53,267 bases of DNA from positions 1 through 53,267 of the IMG/VR virus record IMGVR_UViG_3300043409_000116; one strand, 5' to 3'. The position numbers were made by a program, and so were the translations under genes. The notes below the pieces were generated by a model. It had not been told where the DNA came from, ran no database searches, and saw nothing but the letters and a program-made list of their open reading frames with translations. The DNA comes from a virus. This document shows positions 1 to 7,787 of this stretch, one piece after another. Position 1 is the first letter of the stretch. Every line of letters starts with the position of its first letter.

Positions 1-77
1 GCGAGTTGGTGCATCGTTCTGTCAACATGGTTTTGAAACGCTCCGTTTTTGCTCAAGGCGAAACGCAACAAATTTAA
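1..77 (+). CDS. C-terminal remnant of small late protein (partial)
   Basis: The sequence opens inside a reading frame that stops at 75-77. The visible 24 complete codons are identical to the end of the complete 62-residue gene at 38353-38541, so this is the same gene cut by the sequence boundary. Its function is unknown. In the complete copy it follows the adaptor gene, which suggests a small head-tail protein. The downstream Shine-Dalgarno (AAGGA, 76-80) overlaps the stop codon. Confidence 0.85.
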   Translation, partial: ELVHRSVNMVLKRSVFAQGETQQI

Positions 78-127
78 GGAACTGCTATGGCAAACACTCA
101 GGCGATGTGTACCAGCTTCAAGGGTGA
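1..127. repeat. 127-bp exact direct repeat, first copy
   Basis: The first 127 bases are identical, base for base, to 38465-38591. The first mismatch is base 128 (G here, A at 38592). The repeat spans the 3' end of one gene and the first codons of the next, so it is not a separate element. Inference: an exact repeat of this length at the start of the sequence is what an assembly graph built with 127-mers leaves behind. Confidence 0.95.
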
Positions 128-542
128 GCTGCTGGTGGGACACCACAACTTTGGTACTGGCGTAACCCGCGGGTCAACCGCTGCCGACACCTTCAAGGCT
201 GCGCTGTACCTGGCCTCTGCCACCGTCAACGCAAGCACCACGGCATTCAGCGCAACCAATGAGGTATCAGGCACTGGCTACACATCAGGCGGCGTCACTG
301 TGACCTTTGGCACTGCGCCAAGCACCAGCGGTACAACTGCCTTTGTCACGCCAAGCGCCAGCATTACCTACACGACTGTCACGTTGTCCACAGCGTTTGA
401 TGCGGTCCTGATTTACAACAGCACCCAGAGCAACAAGGCAGTCAGCGTCCACACCTTTGGCAGTCAGACAGTCACTGCCGGGACATTCACGCTGACTATG
501 CCAACTAATGATGCAAGCACTGGCCTGATCAGGCTGGCGTAA
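87..542 (+). CDS. Small probable virion structural protein (copy A)
   Basis: A 151-residue protein rich in Thr, Ser, Ala and Gly with alternating polar and hydrophobic residues, suggesting an all-beta fold. No signal peptide or membrane segment. It sits between the head-tail adaptor/small late gene and the fibre genes, so a head-decoration or tail-tip role is the likeliest inference; I cannot name a family. An AAGGA lies six bases before the ATG. Copy B (38551-39006) differs at only four residues, all in the middle third, showing strong constraint. Confidence 0.8.
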   Translation: MANTQAMCTSFKGELLVGHHNFGTGVTRGSTAADTFKAALYLASATVNASTTAFSATNEVSGTGYTSGGVTVTFGTAPSTSGTTAFVTPSASITYTTVTLSTAFDAVLIYNSTQSNKAVSVHTFGSQTVTAGTFTLTMPTNDASTGLIRLA

Positions 543-555
543 GCAAGGGGGCAGC

Positions 556-1245
556 ATGGCTGCTTATGGGTCAGGCTATTACGGGCTTGGTGTTTATGGC
601 ATAGGCAATGTTGTCATCAGCGGCAACACGGCTACTGGTGATGTTGGTACGCTGCTGGCAGACAGGTCCATCCAGGAGGATGGGACGATTGCCACAGGCA
701 ATGTTGGCACAGTAACGCTCACGTTGTCGGTTGGCATCACAGGCAACCAGGCTACAGGTGCGGTTGACTCGGTAACGCCATCAGCAGCCCTGGCTGTGAC
801 AGGCAATGCGGCAACCCTGGCGGTTGGCAGTGTCAATCACAGCAAGGCGGTTGACGTTAACGGCAACCAGGCTGCTGGTGCGGTTGGTTCTGTTGGTGTT
901 GGTGTGAGCATTTCTGGCAACACGGCAACGGGTGCTGTGCAGACGATTGCCTTTGAAACTTCTAAGGCCATCACGGGTAATGCGGCAACGGGCAATGTTG
1001 GCAGTTTTGGTCACAGCAAGACGATTGAGATAAGCGGGAATGCAGCCACTGGTTCGGTGGGCATTGTCTTTGGATTTGGCTGGGGCGCTATTCCCAACAC
1101 GGCAGAGAGTTACACGGCAATTAGCGACACTGCAGAGACTTGGACCTCGATTGGCAACACGGCAGAAACGTACACGGCGATAAGCGATACAGCAGAGACT
1201 TGGACTGCAATCGCAGATAATTCTGAAACTTGGACACCTGTTTGA
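556..1245 (+). CDS. Repeat-containing probable fibre or head-surface protein (copy A)
   Basis: 229 residues in two parts. Residues ~17-175 carry about seven irregular units of the type G-N-x-A-T-G-x-V-G separated by short Ser/Val-rich spacers, a pattern expected of a beta-solenoid. Residues 179-228 are five consecutive ten-residue repeats containing T-A-E-(S/T)-(Y/W)-T. The N-terminal 100 residues and the C-terminal repeat match copy B (39020-39721), but the repeats between residues ~110 and 165 are reshuffled there. A surface or receptor-contact role is inferred from the repeats and from the position just before the fibre gene. Confidence 0.75.
   Translation: MAAYGSGYYGLGVYGIGNVVISGNTATGDVGTLLADRSIQEDGTIATGNVGTVTLTLSVGITGNQATGAVDSVTPSAALAVTGNAATLAVGSVNHSKAVDVNGNQAAGAVGSVGVGVSISGNTATGAVQTIAFETSKAITGNAATGNVGSFGHSKTIEISGNAATGSVGIVFGFGWGAIPNTAESYTAISDTAETWTSIGNTAETYTAISDTAETWTAIADNSETWTPV
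1090..1239 (+). repeat. Five tandem 30-bp coding repeats
   Basis: Five in-frame 30-base units encode ten-residue repeats in which aromatic Tyr and Trp alternate at position 8. The unit length is a multiple of three, so copy number can change without a frameshift. Copy B holds the same five units at 39566-39715. Confidence 0.85.
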
Positions 1246-1257
1246 TAGGAGCGAAAA

Positions 1258-3357
1258 ATGGCAGATACCACAACAACCAACCTACTGCTGACTAAGCCAG
1301 AGGTTGGAGCCAGCACCGACACCTGGGGTACAAAGGTCAACACTGACCTGGACCTGGTAGACGCACTGTTTGCAGCGGCTGGCACAGGCACCAGCGTGGG
1401 ACTCAATGTCGGCTCTGGCAAGACGTTAACTCTTGCGGGTACAGTCAAGTTTGCTGGTTCTACGTCAGGCACTACGACAGTTGCTGCAACTGCTGTGGCT
1501 GGGACTACGGTGCTTACACTGCCTGCTGCAACTGACACTTTGGTGGGAAAGGCAACGACTGACACGTTGACCAATAAGACGCTGACGGGTGCGGCAATGA
1601 ACGGCACTGTCGGCGCTACGACCCCGGCTGCTGGTTCATTCACCACCCTCGGCGCATCGTCCACGGCTACGCTCAACACGCTTGTCTCAAGCGGTGCAAC
1701 GCTGACAGGCGGGTCAATCAACGGCATGACTGTCGGCGCTACGACTGCGACTACGGGTGCGTTTACTACGGTGACTGCAACTGGGCGGTCAGGCGTAACT
1801 ATGTCGGGACAGACTTCTGCCGTAAGTTTTGGTCAGGTAAGCAGTGACCTAACATATGGATTGATATCATTTAATGGAGCATTTGCGGCAACTACATTAA
1901 CGGGTATCTGGGGAGGTGCAGGTAGTCCAGATATGATAATTGGCGTCCCTACTGGCGGCAGCATATACAGCAGAGTAGCTAATAGCACTGTCACTGTTCT
2001 TTCCTCCACCGGCCTAGCAGTAACCGGGACGCTGAGTGCTACGGGAAATATCTCAGCTACAGCAGGAGGATTTTTTAGCACTAAGGCATCTGGAAATTCT
2101 CCAATACTCGATTTAACGCAAACAGGTGTTTACACTTGGGATTTGATTAATACAGCAACGACTGGATTATTTTCAATTAGGGGAAATACCACTCCATTCT
2201 TATCTATAGCTAGTGCAACAGGTGCAGTAACCATACCCCAAACCCTCGGCGTAACAGGTGTCTCCACGCTCACCGCCGGTGCAATTGTGCAAGGCTTGAC
2301 CGTGGGCCTTGGTGCTGGTGCTGTGTCTACCAACACTGCGGTGGGTGTGAGTGCTTTGGCGGGTGCAAATACAGGTGTTGGTAGAAATACAAGCGTAGGG
2401 TATCAGGCGGGGTATAACAACACTACGGGCAATAAAAATACATTTTTAGGGATGTATACAGGTTTTGAAGTAAGCACTGGCGCAGAAAATACATTTGTTG
2501 GATATGCCACTGGGCCAAATGGAATTGCATCTACAGGTTCATATAACACTGGTTTGGGTTCGCAAGCCCTCTACTCCAACACCTCAGCATCATACAACAC
2601 CGCATTAGGTTATCAAGCTGGGTACACGAATGTCACGGGGGCATTTAATGTTTTTATTGGGGGGTTAGCAGGACAGGGCAGCACAGGTAGCGGGAATACA
2701 TTTATTGGCGGTGGAAATAATAGCGCAGGATACCCCGCTGGCTTTTTTATGACGGGCAACAATAGTGTTGTTATTGGTGGATATGGCGGCAACCAAGATA
2801 GCCTAGACATTCGCACATCAAACAACTACGTTGTGTTAGCTACTGGTAATGGTGATAGACAGATTACGATGGCTGAAGGGCAGACCCTTGCGCTTGACTC
2901 AGCAGTACCAAACTCCGGCACAGGCATCACCTTCCCCGCAACTCAATTCGCATCGTCCAACGCCAACACGCTGGATGACTATGAGGAGGGGATTTGGACG
3001 CCTAGTGTTGGCGGTACGGCTACATACAATAATCAAGCAGGTCACTATACAAAAATAGGTAATTTGGTTAAGTTAAGGTTTGTTATTCATATAAATGTAT
3101 TAGGTACTGGGAGTACAACAACCATTACTGGAGCGCCGTTTACACCAGCCAGTACTGACCCAACTATTGTGGGCGGCGTAGTTTGCTATGCCTCAGGTCT
3201 TGCTGTTGCCGCTTTATCTTTAGGTGTTTATATTGGCCCCAGTACTCCTATCAATTTTTTTACTAGAGATACAAGTAGCACGGGGGCAACAACTCAAAAT
3301 CCCGCAGTTATTGGTAATGGATTTCAGGCTTATTGCGAAATAAGTTATCTAGTTTAA
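1258..3357 (+). CDS. Tail fibre, long form (copy A)
   Basis: 699 residues. Residues 1-60 are an N-terminal tail-attachment-like segment ([10 protein letters not shown], then D-T-W-G and N-V-G-S-G-K) shared with copy B. The middle is Thr/Gly/Ala-rich. Residues ~350-500 hold repeats of the type N-T-x-x-G-x-x-A/S-G, like the left-handed beta-roll heads of trimeric adhesins. The last ~130 residues begin with [11 protein letters not shown] and form a tip domain whose first part matches copy B. The protein should trimerise and contact the host surface. Copy B (39731-40819) has only 362 residues, so the shaft was exchanged. Bases 1830-2880 are AT-richer than the flanks, a sign of transfer. Confidence 0.85.
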   Translation: MADTTTTNLLLTKPEVGASTDTWGTKVNTDLDLVDALFAAAGTGTSVGLNVGSGKTLTLAGTVKFAGSTSGTTTVAATAVAGTTVLTLPAATDTLVGKATTDTLTNKTLTGAAMNGTVGATTPAAGSFTTLGASSTATLNTLVSSGATLTGGSINGMTVGATTATTGAFTTVTATGRSGVTMSGQTSAVSFGQVSSDLTYGLISFNGAFAATTLTGIWGGAGSPDMIIGVPTGGSIYSRVANSTVTVLSSTGLAVTGTLSATGNISATAGGFFSTKASGNSPILDLTQTGVYTWDLINTATTGLFSIRGNTTPFLSIASATGAVTIPQTLGVTGVSTLTAGAIVQGLTVGLGAGAVSTNTAVGVSALAGANTGVGRNTSVGYQAGYNNTTGNKNTFLGMYTGFEVSTGAENTFVGYATGPNGIASTGSYNTGLGSQALYSNTSASYNTALGYQAGYTNVTGAFNVFIGGLAGQGSTGSGNTFIGGGNNSAGYPAGFFMTGNNSVVIGGYGGNQDSLDIRTSNNYVVLATGNGDRQITMAEGQTLALDSAVPNSGTGITFPATQFASSNANTLDDYEEGIWTPSVGGTATYNNQAGHYTKIGNLVKLRFVIHINVLGTGSTTTITGAPFTPASTDPTIVGGVVCYASGLAVAALSLGVYIGPSTPINFFTRDTSSTGATTQNPAVIGNGFQAYCEISYLV

Positions 3358-3407
3358 TTAACTCGGCCATATTAGCCAAGTCGGACACTTAACTTAAAAG
3401 GAAAATC

Positions 3408-3716
3408 ATGTCACTCACCAAAACCACAGCCGTTGACCAAATCACCGTCACTGAGAACGGCATCGTTCTCTATCGTGAGGCTACAAAGATTCTTGAAAAT
3501 GATGTTGAGATTAGCAAGCAATACCATCGTTCAAGCCTCATACCGGGTCAAGACCTGACAGGCGTCCCTGCTAATGTTGTTGGTTATTGCAACATGGCAT
3601 GGACAGCGGATGTGGTTGCGGCGTATCAGGCGGTACAGGCGGCTGCGGCTGCTGAACGTGAAGCACAACGCTTGGCGGCTGAAGCGGCACAACAATCAGC
3701 GGAGCAACCAGCATGA
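3408..3716 (+). CDS. Small protein after the fibre, possible fibre-linked (copy A)
   Basis: 102 residues. The N-terminal ~65 residues (T-K-T-T-A-V-D-Q-I-T-V-T-E-N-G, then Q-Y-H-R) match copy B (40834-41082, 82 aa). The last 30 residues are an Ala/Glu/Gln helix, longer here than in B. Similar small proteins often follow fibre genes and may be assembly factors or tip proteins; I do not recognise a named family. AAAAGGAAAA precedes the ATG. Its TGA overlaps the ATG of the next small gene. Confidence 0.75.
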   Translation: MSLTKTTAVDQITVTENGIVLYREATKILENDVEISKQYHRSSLIPGQDLTGVPANVVGYCNMAWTADVVAAYQAVQAAAAAEREAQRLAAEAAQQSAEQPA

Positions 3717-3868
3717 CCCTAGAACTCGACATCAACGAAATCAACTTTGTCCTCCAGACGCTTGGGCAGTTACCCTCCTCCAGCGGCGTGTGGCCTTTGA
3801 TTGTCAAAATCAAAGAGCAGGCCGAAGCGCAAGTGCAAAAAGCCAATCTGCTTGAGGAACTGAGATGA
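3713..3868 (+). CDS. 51-residue protein found only in copy A
   Basis: The ATG at 3713 overlaps the preceding stop (ATGA), and its own TGA (3866-3868) overlaps the next ATG at 3865, so it is translationally coupled on both sides. The product is acidic and helical with an E-Q-A-E-A-Q-V-Q-K coiled-coil-like stretch near residues 35-45 and no membrane segment. Function unknown. Copy B has no counterpart: there the upstream frame runs straight into the membrane-protein gene, so this is a clean indel between the two relatives. Confidence 0.7.
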   Translation: MTLELDINEINFVLQTLGQLPSSSGVWPLIVKIKEQAEAQVQKANLLEELR

Positions 3869-4032
3869 GCCTTGAAGCACAATTCAGCAGCCATGAGGCC
3901 GTCTGCGCCGAGAGATATGAGCAAATCAACGCACGGCTAAAGCGGCTTGAGGGCATCCTCATCAAGACTGCCGGGGTGCTTATCTTTAGTATGTCTGCCA
4001 TCGTCTATGCCAGCCTCACTTTCCATCGTTGA
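3865..4032 (+). CDS. Small single-pass membrane protein, lysis region (copy A)
   Basis: 55 residues. Residues 1-30 are charged and helical (R-Y-E-Q-I-N-A-R-L-K-R-L-E). Residues ~32-51 form one hydrophobic helix, followed by a short tail. ATG start in an ATGA overlap with the previous gene. It lies four genes upstream of the holin, so a role in lysis timing or as an inner-membrane spanin-like partner is possible but unproven. Copy B (41079-41246) begins with GTG instead of ATG. Confidence 0.7.
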   Translation: MSLEAQFSSHEAVCAERYEQINARLKRLEGILIKTAGVLIFSMSAIVYASLTFHR

Positions 4033-4034
4033 TC

Positions 4035-4181
4035 GTGGACTTCTTCGACGTTTTGTCAAAGGCATGGCCTATATTGCTGGCGATCATCACCTTGATAATC
4101 GTCCTGGCAAAACTCGACTTGCGGGTTGCAGTCCTGGAGGAGAAGGTCAAGCAGCTATTTGAAATGTGGAACAAGAAATGA
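4035..4181 (+). CDS. Small membrane protein, GTG start (copy A)
   Basis: 48 residues: a short amphipathic N-terminus, a strong transmembrane helix at ~11-25 rich in Ile and Leu, then a coiled-coil tail (R-V-A-V-L-E-E-K-V-K-Q-L-F) ending in Lys. The start is GTG, two bases after the previous stop; copy B uses ATG at the same codon (41249). The one-helix-plus-coil shape resembles small accessory holin or spanin-type phage proteins. The stop overlaps the next ATG (ATGA). Confidence 0.7.
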   Translation: MDFFDVLSKAWPILLAIITLIIVLAKLDLRVAVLEEKVKQLFEMWNKK

Positions 4182-4657
4182 TTGACCCGCTAACCGCCTT
4201 TGCAGTGGCGCAGGGTGCAATCAAAGGAGTGCAAGCCGCCATCAAGATGGGCAAGGACATCAACGCTATCTCAGGCGATCTGATGAAGTTCTTCGAGGCC
4301 AAGGATGTAGTTGCAAAGGAAGCGGTAAAAAAGAAACCCAAGGGGTTTGGACAGAGCGATACGGCAGTGGCATTTGAAACGGTGATGCAGCTCAAGCAGT
4401 TGCAGGACGCAGAGGCAGAATTGAAACAGATGCTGATATGGTCAGGTAACGACGATGTGTGGAACGCCATCATGCTGGAGCGCAACCGCATGGTGACAGA
4501 GAGAAAGAAGGCAGAGGCTGAAGCAGCTCACGCCAAGGCGGTGAGAGCAGAAGAGATCAGCGACATTGTTAACTTTGGTTTATGGTCCGCGCTGGTGTCA
4601 TCCATAGTGGGCCTGGTGGCCTGGTTGACTTGGCAGATTGTTGGAGATGGAAGATGA
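4178..4657 (+). CDS. C-tail-anchored phage protein (copy A)
   Basis: 159 residues from the ATG at 4178, chosen over an in-frame GTG at 4166 because ATGA overlap is the rule in this operon. The N-terminal ~35 residues are Ala/Gly-rich (T-A-F-A-V-A-Q-G-A-I-K-G-V). A Lys-rich middle and a long Glu/Ala/Lys helix follow, then a hydrophobic helix near the C-terminus (~129-154). It is probably anchored in the inner membrane with the bulk in the cytoplasm. Proteins of this shape recur in lysis regions of environmental podophages without assigned function. Copy B differs at a single residue (Glu to Ala in the Lys-rich stretch). Confidence 0.75.
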   Translation: MIDPLTAFAVAQGAIKGVQAAIKMGKDINAISGDLMKFFEAKDVVAKEAVKKKPKGFGQSDTAVAFETVMQLKQLQDAEAELKQMLIWSGNDDVWNAIMLERNRMVTERKKAEAEAAHAKAVRAEEISDIVNFGLWSALVSSIVGLVAWLTWQIVGDGR

Positions 4658-4956
4658 ATGACGACAAAGGCGCATTGATTGAGAAGGCTACGTTTGCGAT
4701 ACTGCCGCTGCTGTTTAGCTGCGTTGTGTATCTGATGAGCGCCCTGTCCAACTTGAGCCATGAAGTGACTATCCTCAACAGCAAAATCAGTCTGGTGGTG
4801 ACCAGCGACAACAAGCAAGCCAGCAACAGTGGGGCTGAGTTGGCAAGGGAAAAGCTGCGACAGGACTTGGAAAAAGAGATTCAGAAAAACCGCGATGACA
4901 TCATGCACAACCGACAAGAGATTGCTGTGATCAACACCAAGCTGGAGAAGAAATAA
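4654..4956 (+). CDS. Membrane-anchored coiled-coil protein, candidate i-spanin or holin partner (copy A)
   Basis: 100 residues from ATG 4654 (ATGA overlap with the previous stop). Residues ~14-33 are hydrophobic and the remainder is a highly charged coiled coil ending K-L-E-K-K. One N-terminal transmembrane helix with a long periplasmic coil is the layout of inner-membrane spanins, but no matching lipoprotein partner is visible, so the assignment is tentative. The amino-acid sequence is identical in copy B (41868-42170) although the DNA differs at synonymous sites, showing strong purifying selection. Confidence 0.75.
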   Translation: MNDDKGALIEKATFAILPLLFSCVVYLMSALSNLSHEVTILNSKISLVVTSDNKQASNSGAELAREKLRQDLEKEIQKNRDDIMHNRQEIAVINTKLEKK

Positions 4957-5441
4957 TGGATTGGCTCAAACAAATCGCACCAACGATTGCCACCGCATTA
5001 GGCGGTCCCCTGGCTGGTATGGCGGTAAGCGCCATCTCCAAGGCCATTGGTGTTGACCCCGAAAAGGTTGGTGACCTGATCTCCAGCAACAAGTTAAGCG
5101 CAGACCAGATTGCCCAGGTCAAACTCGCTGAGATTGAACTGCAAAAGCAAGCGCAGGAGCTGGGCCTCAACTTTGAGAAGCTGGAGGTGGAGGACAGGAA
5201 ATCCGCAAGGGATATGCAGTCAGCCACCCGGTCCATGATGCCGCCAATCCTGGCTGCTGCTGTGACCCTGGGATTCTTCAGCATCATGGTGATGATGTTC
5301 TTCCAGAAGATTGACTCCAACAACCCCGCTATCCTGATGATGCTGGGCAGTCTTGGCACAGCTTGGACCGGGATAATTGCCTATTATTTTGGCTCCAGTG
5401 CCGGGAGCCAGGCCAAGACAGATTTACTCTCAAGGAAATAA
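4956..5441 (+). CDS. Holin, 3TM gene-transfer-agent type (copy A)
   Basis: 161 residues matching the layout of the GTA_holin_3TM family: a hydrophobic Gly/Ala-rich N-terminal helix (~8-31), a charged central helix with D-R-K-S-A-R-D at 80-86, then two strong transmembrane segments (~96-116 and ~124-146) and a short basic tail. Such holins open the inner membrane at a set time so that endolysin reaches the cell wall. The ATG shares one base with the previous stop codon. The endolysin lies two small genes downstream. Copy B (42170-42655) carries a few conservative changes. Confidence 0.8.
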   Translation: MDWLKQIAPTIATALGGPLAGMAVSAISKAIGVDPEKVGDLISSNKLSADQIAQVKLAEIELQKQAQELGLNFEKLEVEDRKSARDMQSATRSMMPPILAAAVTLGFFSIMVMMFFQKIDSNNPAILMMLGSLGTAWTGIIAYYFGSSAGSQAKTDLLSRK

Positions 5442-5443
5442 CT

Positions 5444-5590
5444 ATGAAACCAGGACTCTACGCAAACATCAACGCCAAGCAGGAGCGCATCAAAGCTGGC
5501 TCTAAGGAGAAGATGAACAAGGTCGGCAGCAAGGCAGCGCCAAGCGCCAAAGACTTTAAGCAAGCCGCCAAGACTGCAAAGAAGAAATGA
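5444..5590 (+). CDS. Small basic phage protein, K-P-G-L-Y-A-N-I type (copy A)
   Basis: 48 residues, very Lys-rich, with the motif K-P-G-L-Y-A-N-I-N-A-K at the N-terminus followed by G-S-K-E-K-M and K-A-A-P-S-A-K. The same signature occurs in many environmental phages as an uncharacterised small protein. The start at 5444 is chosen for the well-placed AAGGAA at 5432-5437; a longer in-frame extension lacks one. The charge suggests DNA or nucleoprotein contact. The ATG of the next gene overlaps its stop. Confidence 0.75.
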   Translation: MKPGLYANINAKQERIKAGSKEKMNKVGSKAAPSAKDFKQAAKTAKKK

Positions 5591-5874
5591 AGACTCCAGC
5601 CTGGCAGCGCAAGGAAGGTCAAAACCCCAAGGGTGGGTTAAATGCTGCTGGACGCGCAAGCCTCAAGGCGGCTGGGCAAAACATCAAGCCACCCGTCAAG
5701 TCTGGTGACAACCCTCGACGCGCCAGTTTCCTGGCACGAATGGGCAATATGCCTGGCCCCGAGCGCAAGGACGGTGAACCCACCCGGCTGCTGCTGAGTC
5801 TCAATGCCTGGGGTGCCAGCAGCAAGGCAGACGCCAAGGCGAAGGCCAAGGCAATCTCAGCGAGGAACAAATGA
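5587..5874 (+). CDS. Small basic protein, W-Q-R-K-E-G-x-N-P-K-G-G-L type (copy A)
   Basis: 95 residues with A-W-Q-R-K-E-G-Q-N-P-K-G-G-L-N near the N-terminus, R-R-A-S-F-L-A-R-M-G in the middle and L-N-A-W-G-A towards the end. This signature belongs to a conserved phage domain of unknown function (possibly DUF6321; named from memory). Strongly basic and without a membrane segment. It lies between holin and endolysin in a tightly coupled operon (ATGA at both ends). Its role could be structural or DNA-binding; nothing here decides it. Confidence 0.75.
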   Translation: MKTPAWQRKEGQNPKGGLNAAGRASLKAAGQNIKPPVKSGDNPRRASFLARMGNMPGPERKDGEPTRLLLSLNAWGASSKADAKAKAKAISARNK

Positions 5875-6299
5875 CACCGCACTTTTCCCTCGATGAGTTG
5901 ACGCACACTGACCACCGGAAGCTGGACAACACACCCAATGCACAAGAGTTGGCAAACCTGCAGCGCCTGGCTGAGTTTCTGGAGACAGTCAAGACAGCAC
6001 TTGGCGGCAAGCCTGTGATGATCAACTCAGCCTTTCGCTCCAAGGCCGTGAATGACGCTGTAGGCTCCAAGGACAGCAGTCAGCATAGGCAAGGCTTGGC
6101 TGCTGACTTCAAGGTGCCTGGGATGATTCCTGATGCTGTGGTAAGGACGATCATTGCGGCTAACCTGCCGTTTGATCAGATCATCAGAGAATTCTCAGAC
6201 CCAGTGGCTGGTGGTGGCTGGACGCACATCAGCATTGCTGACAAGCCAAGAGGCCAAAGGCTTATCATTGACAAACTAGGCACCCGCCTTTTTGTCTGA
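5871..6299 (+). CDS. Endolysin, M15 family peptidase (copy A)
   Basis: 142 residues of the Peptidase_M15 type, zinc enzymes that cut peptide cross-links of peptidoglycan. Zinc-site residues are visible: S-Q-H-R-Q-G-L-A-A-D at 70-79 gives His72 and Asp79, and W-T-H at 117-119 gives His119. S-A-F-R-S (53-57) is the substrate-binding segment found upstream of the His motif. There is no signal peptide, so it depends on the holin for export. ATGA overlap with the preceding gene. Copy B (43085-43513) keeps all catalytic residues with six substitutions. Confidence 0.9.
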   Translation: MTPHFSLDELTHTDHRKLDNTPNAQELANLQRLAEFLETVKTALGGKPVMINSAFRSKAVNDAVGSKDSSQHRQGLAADFKVPGMIPDAVVRTIIAANLPFDQIIREFSDPVAGGGWTHISIADKPRGQRLIIDKLGTRLFV

Positions 6300-6308
6300 A
6301 AGAACACC

Positions 6309-7787
6309 ATGTTGATGCCCTTAAAGATACCAGCAGGCGTGTACCGCAACGGCACCGAGTACCAGAGCATGGGCAGGTGGTTCAACGCCAACCTGGTGAG
6401 ATGGTTTGAGGGTACGCTCAGACCAGTTGGCGGCTGGCGCAAGAGGTCATCAAGCCAGGTGACAGGCAAGTGCCGGGGAATCATCAACTGGCGGGATGAC
6501 AGTTCAGCGCGATGGATTGTTGCCGGGACAAACACCAAGTTGTTTGTGATGAACCAAACCGGGACACTGAAGGACATCACGCCAACAACCTTCACACCTG
6601 GCAATGCTGATGCCACCCTGCTAACGGGTTACGGCTACAACAACTATGGCAACTATGCTTATGGTGTAGCCAGGCCAGACACTGGAGCCATCATCAACGC
6701 TGCCACCTGGTCAATGGACACCTGGGGACAGTATTGGGTGGGTTGCTGCACCAGCGATGGGCAGTTGCTGGAGTGGCAGCTTGGATTCACAACACCCACG
6801 AAGGCAGTTGCCATTGTCAATGCACCCACAGGCTGCGCGGCGGTGATGACAACCTCTGAGCGTTTTGTGTTTGCTCTTGGTGCCAGCAATAACCCGAGGC
6901 TGGTGGCATGGAGTGACCAGGAGGACAACACCACCTGGACGCCAGCCGCCAACAACCAAGCAGGCAGCTTTGAGTTGACAACTGTCGGCTCAATCGTGGC
7001 GGGGAAGAGGGTGCGTGGCGTCAACCTCATATTCACTGACGTTGATGTCCACACCAGCAGCTACATTGGTCAGCCGTTCGTGTTCTCATTCGAGAAGGCT
7101 GGCTCTGGTTGCGGCTTGATTGGACCCCAGGCTGTAGCGGCAATCGACACTGCCGCCATCTGGATGAGCAGGTCTGGATTCTGGATTTACGATGGCTACG
7201 TCAAGCCACTGCCAAGCGACATTGGTGACTTCGTGTTCAGCAATATGAACTTTGAGCAGGCCAGCAAAGTCTACGCTGTCCACAACAGCAAGTTCGGTGA
7301 AATCTGGTGGTTCTACACCAGTGCAGCATCCACCGAGAATGACTCTTACTGCATCTACAACTACCGCGAGAATCACTGGAGTCTGGGAACATTGTCCAGG
7401 CTGGCTGGTGTTGACAAGGGCGTGTTCAACAGCCCATTGATGGTCAGCTCTGACGGGTTTATTTACGAGCATGAGGTTGGATTTGCGTATGACTCGCAGA
7501 CTATCTTCGCTGAGTCTGGTCCAGTGGAGATTGGCAATGGTGAGCAGATTATGAAGGTTCGGCAGGTGATACCTGACGAGTCTAACCTTGGTGATGTCAG
7601 CATCAGTTTCAGCAGCCGCCTCTATCCCACCGGGACAGAGACTAGCTTTGGACCCTTCACCAGTGCCAACCCGACAGATGCCAGGTTTAGTGGACGCCAG
7701 GTCAAGATGAAGGTGACAGCAGACAGCCTGACTGATTGGCGGGTGGGGGTGATGCGCTTGGATGCAGTGCCAGCCGGGAAGCGGTAA
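6309..7787 (+). CDS. Large tail or neck protein, probable beta-propeller (copy A)
   Basis: 492 residues, rich in Trp, Gly and Thr with recurring beta-strand patterns (for example W-I-V-A-G-T-N-T-K-L-F-V near residue 70 and F-W-I-Y-D-G-Y near 295). The opening P-L-K-I-P-A-G-V-Y-R-N-G-T-E-Y is a signature of conserved virion proteins in environmental podophages. No catalytic motif is apparent. Position after lysis genes and before probable internal virion proteins favours a tail-tube, neck-stabilising or tail-hub role. Copy B is the same length and nearly identical. Confidence 0.75.
   Translation: MLMPLKIPAGVYRNGTEYQSMGRWFNANLVRWFEGTLRPVGGWRKRSSSQVTGKCRGIINWRDDSSARWIVAGTNTKLFVMNQTGTLKDITPTTFTPGNADATLLTGYGYNNYGNYAYGVARPDTGAIINAATWSMDTWGQYWVGCCTSDGQLLEWQLGFTTPTKAVAIVNAPTGCAAVMTTSERFVFALGASNNPRLVAWSDQEDNTTWTPAANNQAGSFELTTVGSIVAGKRVRGVNLIFTDVDVHTSSYIGQPFVFSFEKAGSGCGLIGPQAVAAIDTAAIWMSRSGFWIYDGYVKPLPSDIGDFVFSNMNFEQASKVYAVHNSKFGEIWWFYTSAASTENDSYCIYNYRENHWSLGTLSRLAGVDKGVFNSPLMVSSDGFIYEHEVGFAYDSQTIFAESGPVEIGNGEQIMKVRQVIPDESNLGDVSISFSSRLYPTGTETSFGPFTSANPTDARFSGRQVKMKVTADSLTDWRVGVMRLDAVPAGKR

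Noticed and set aside
1-127. Biological direct terminal repeat of a T7-like genome
   Set aside because: The repeat is not at both ends of the sequence, has exactly a common k-mer length and is followed by a diverged second copy of coding sequence.
1110-1727. Long minus-strand frame opposite the fibre gene (205 codons), with a similar one at 39586-40149
   Set aside because: Val/Pro/Ala-rich mirror of the Thr/Gly/Ala repeats on the plus strand. No ribosome site, and opposite to well-supported genes.
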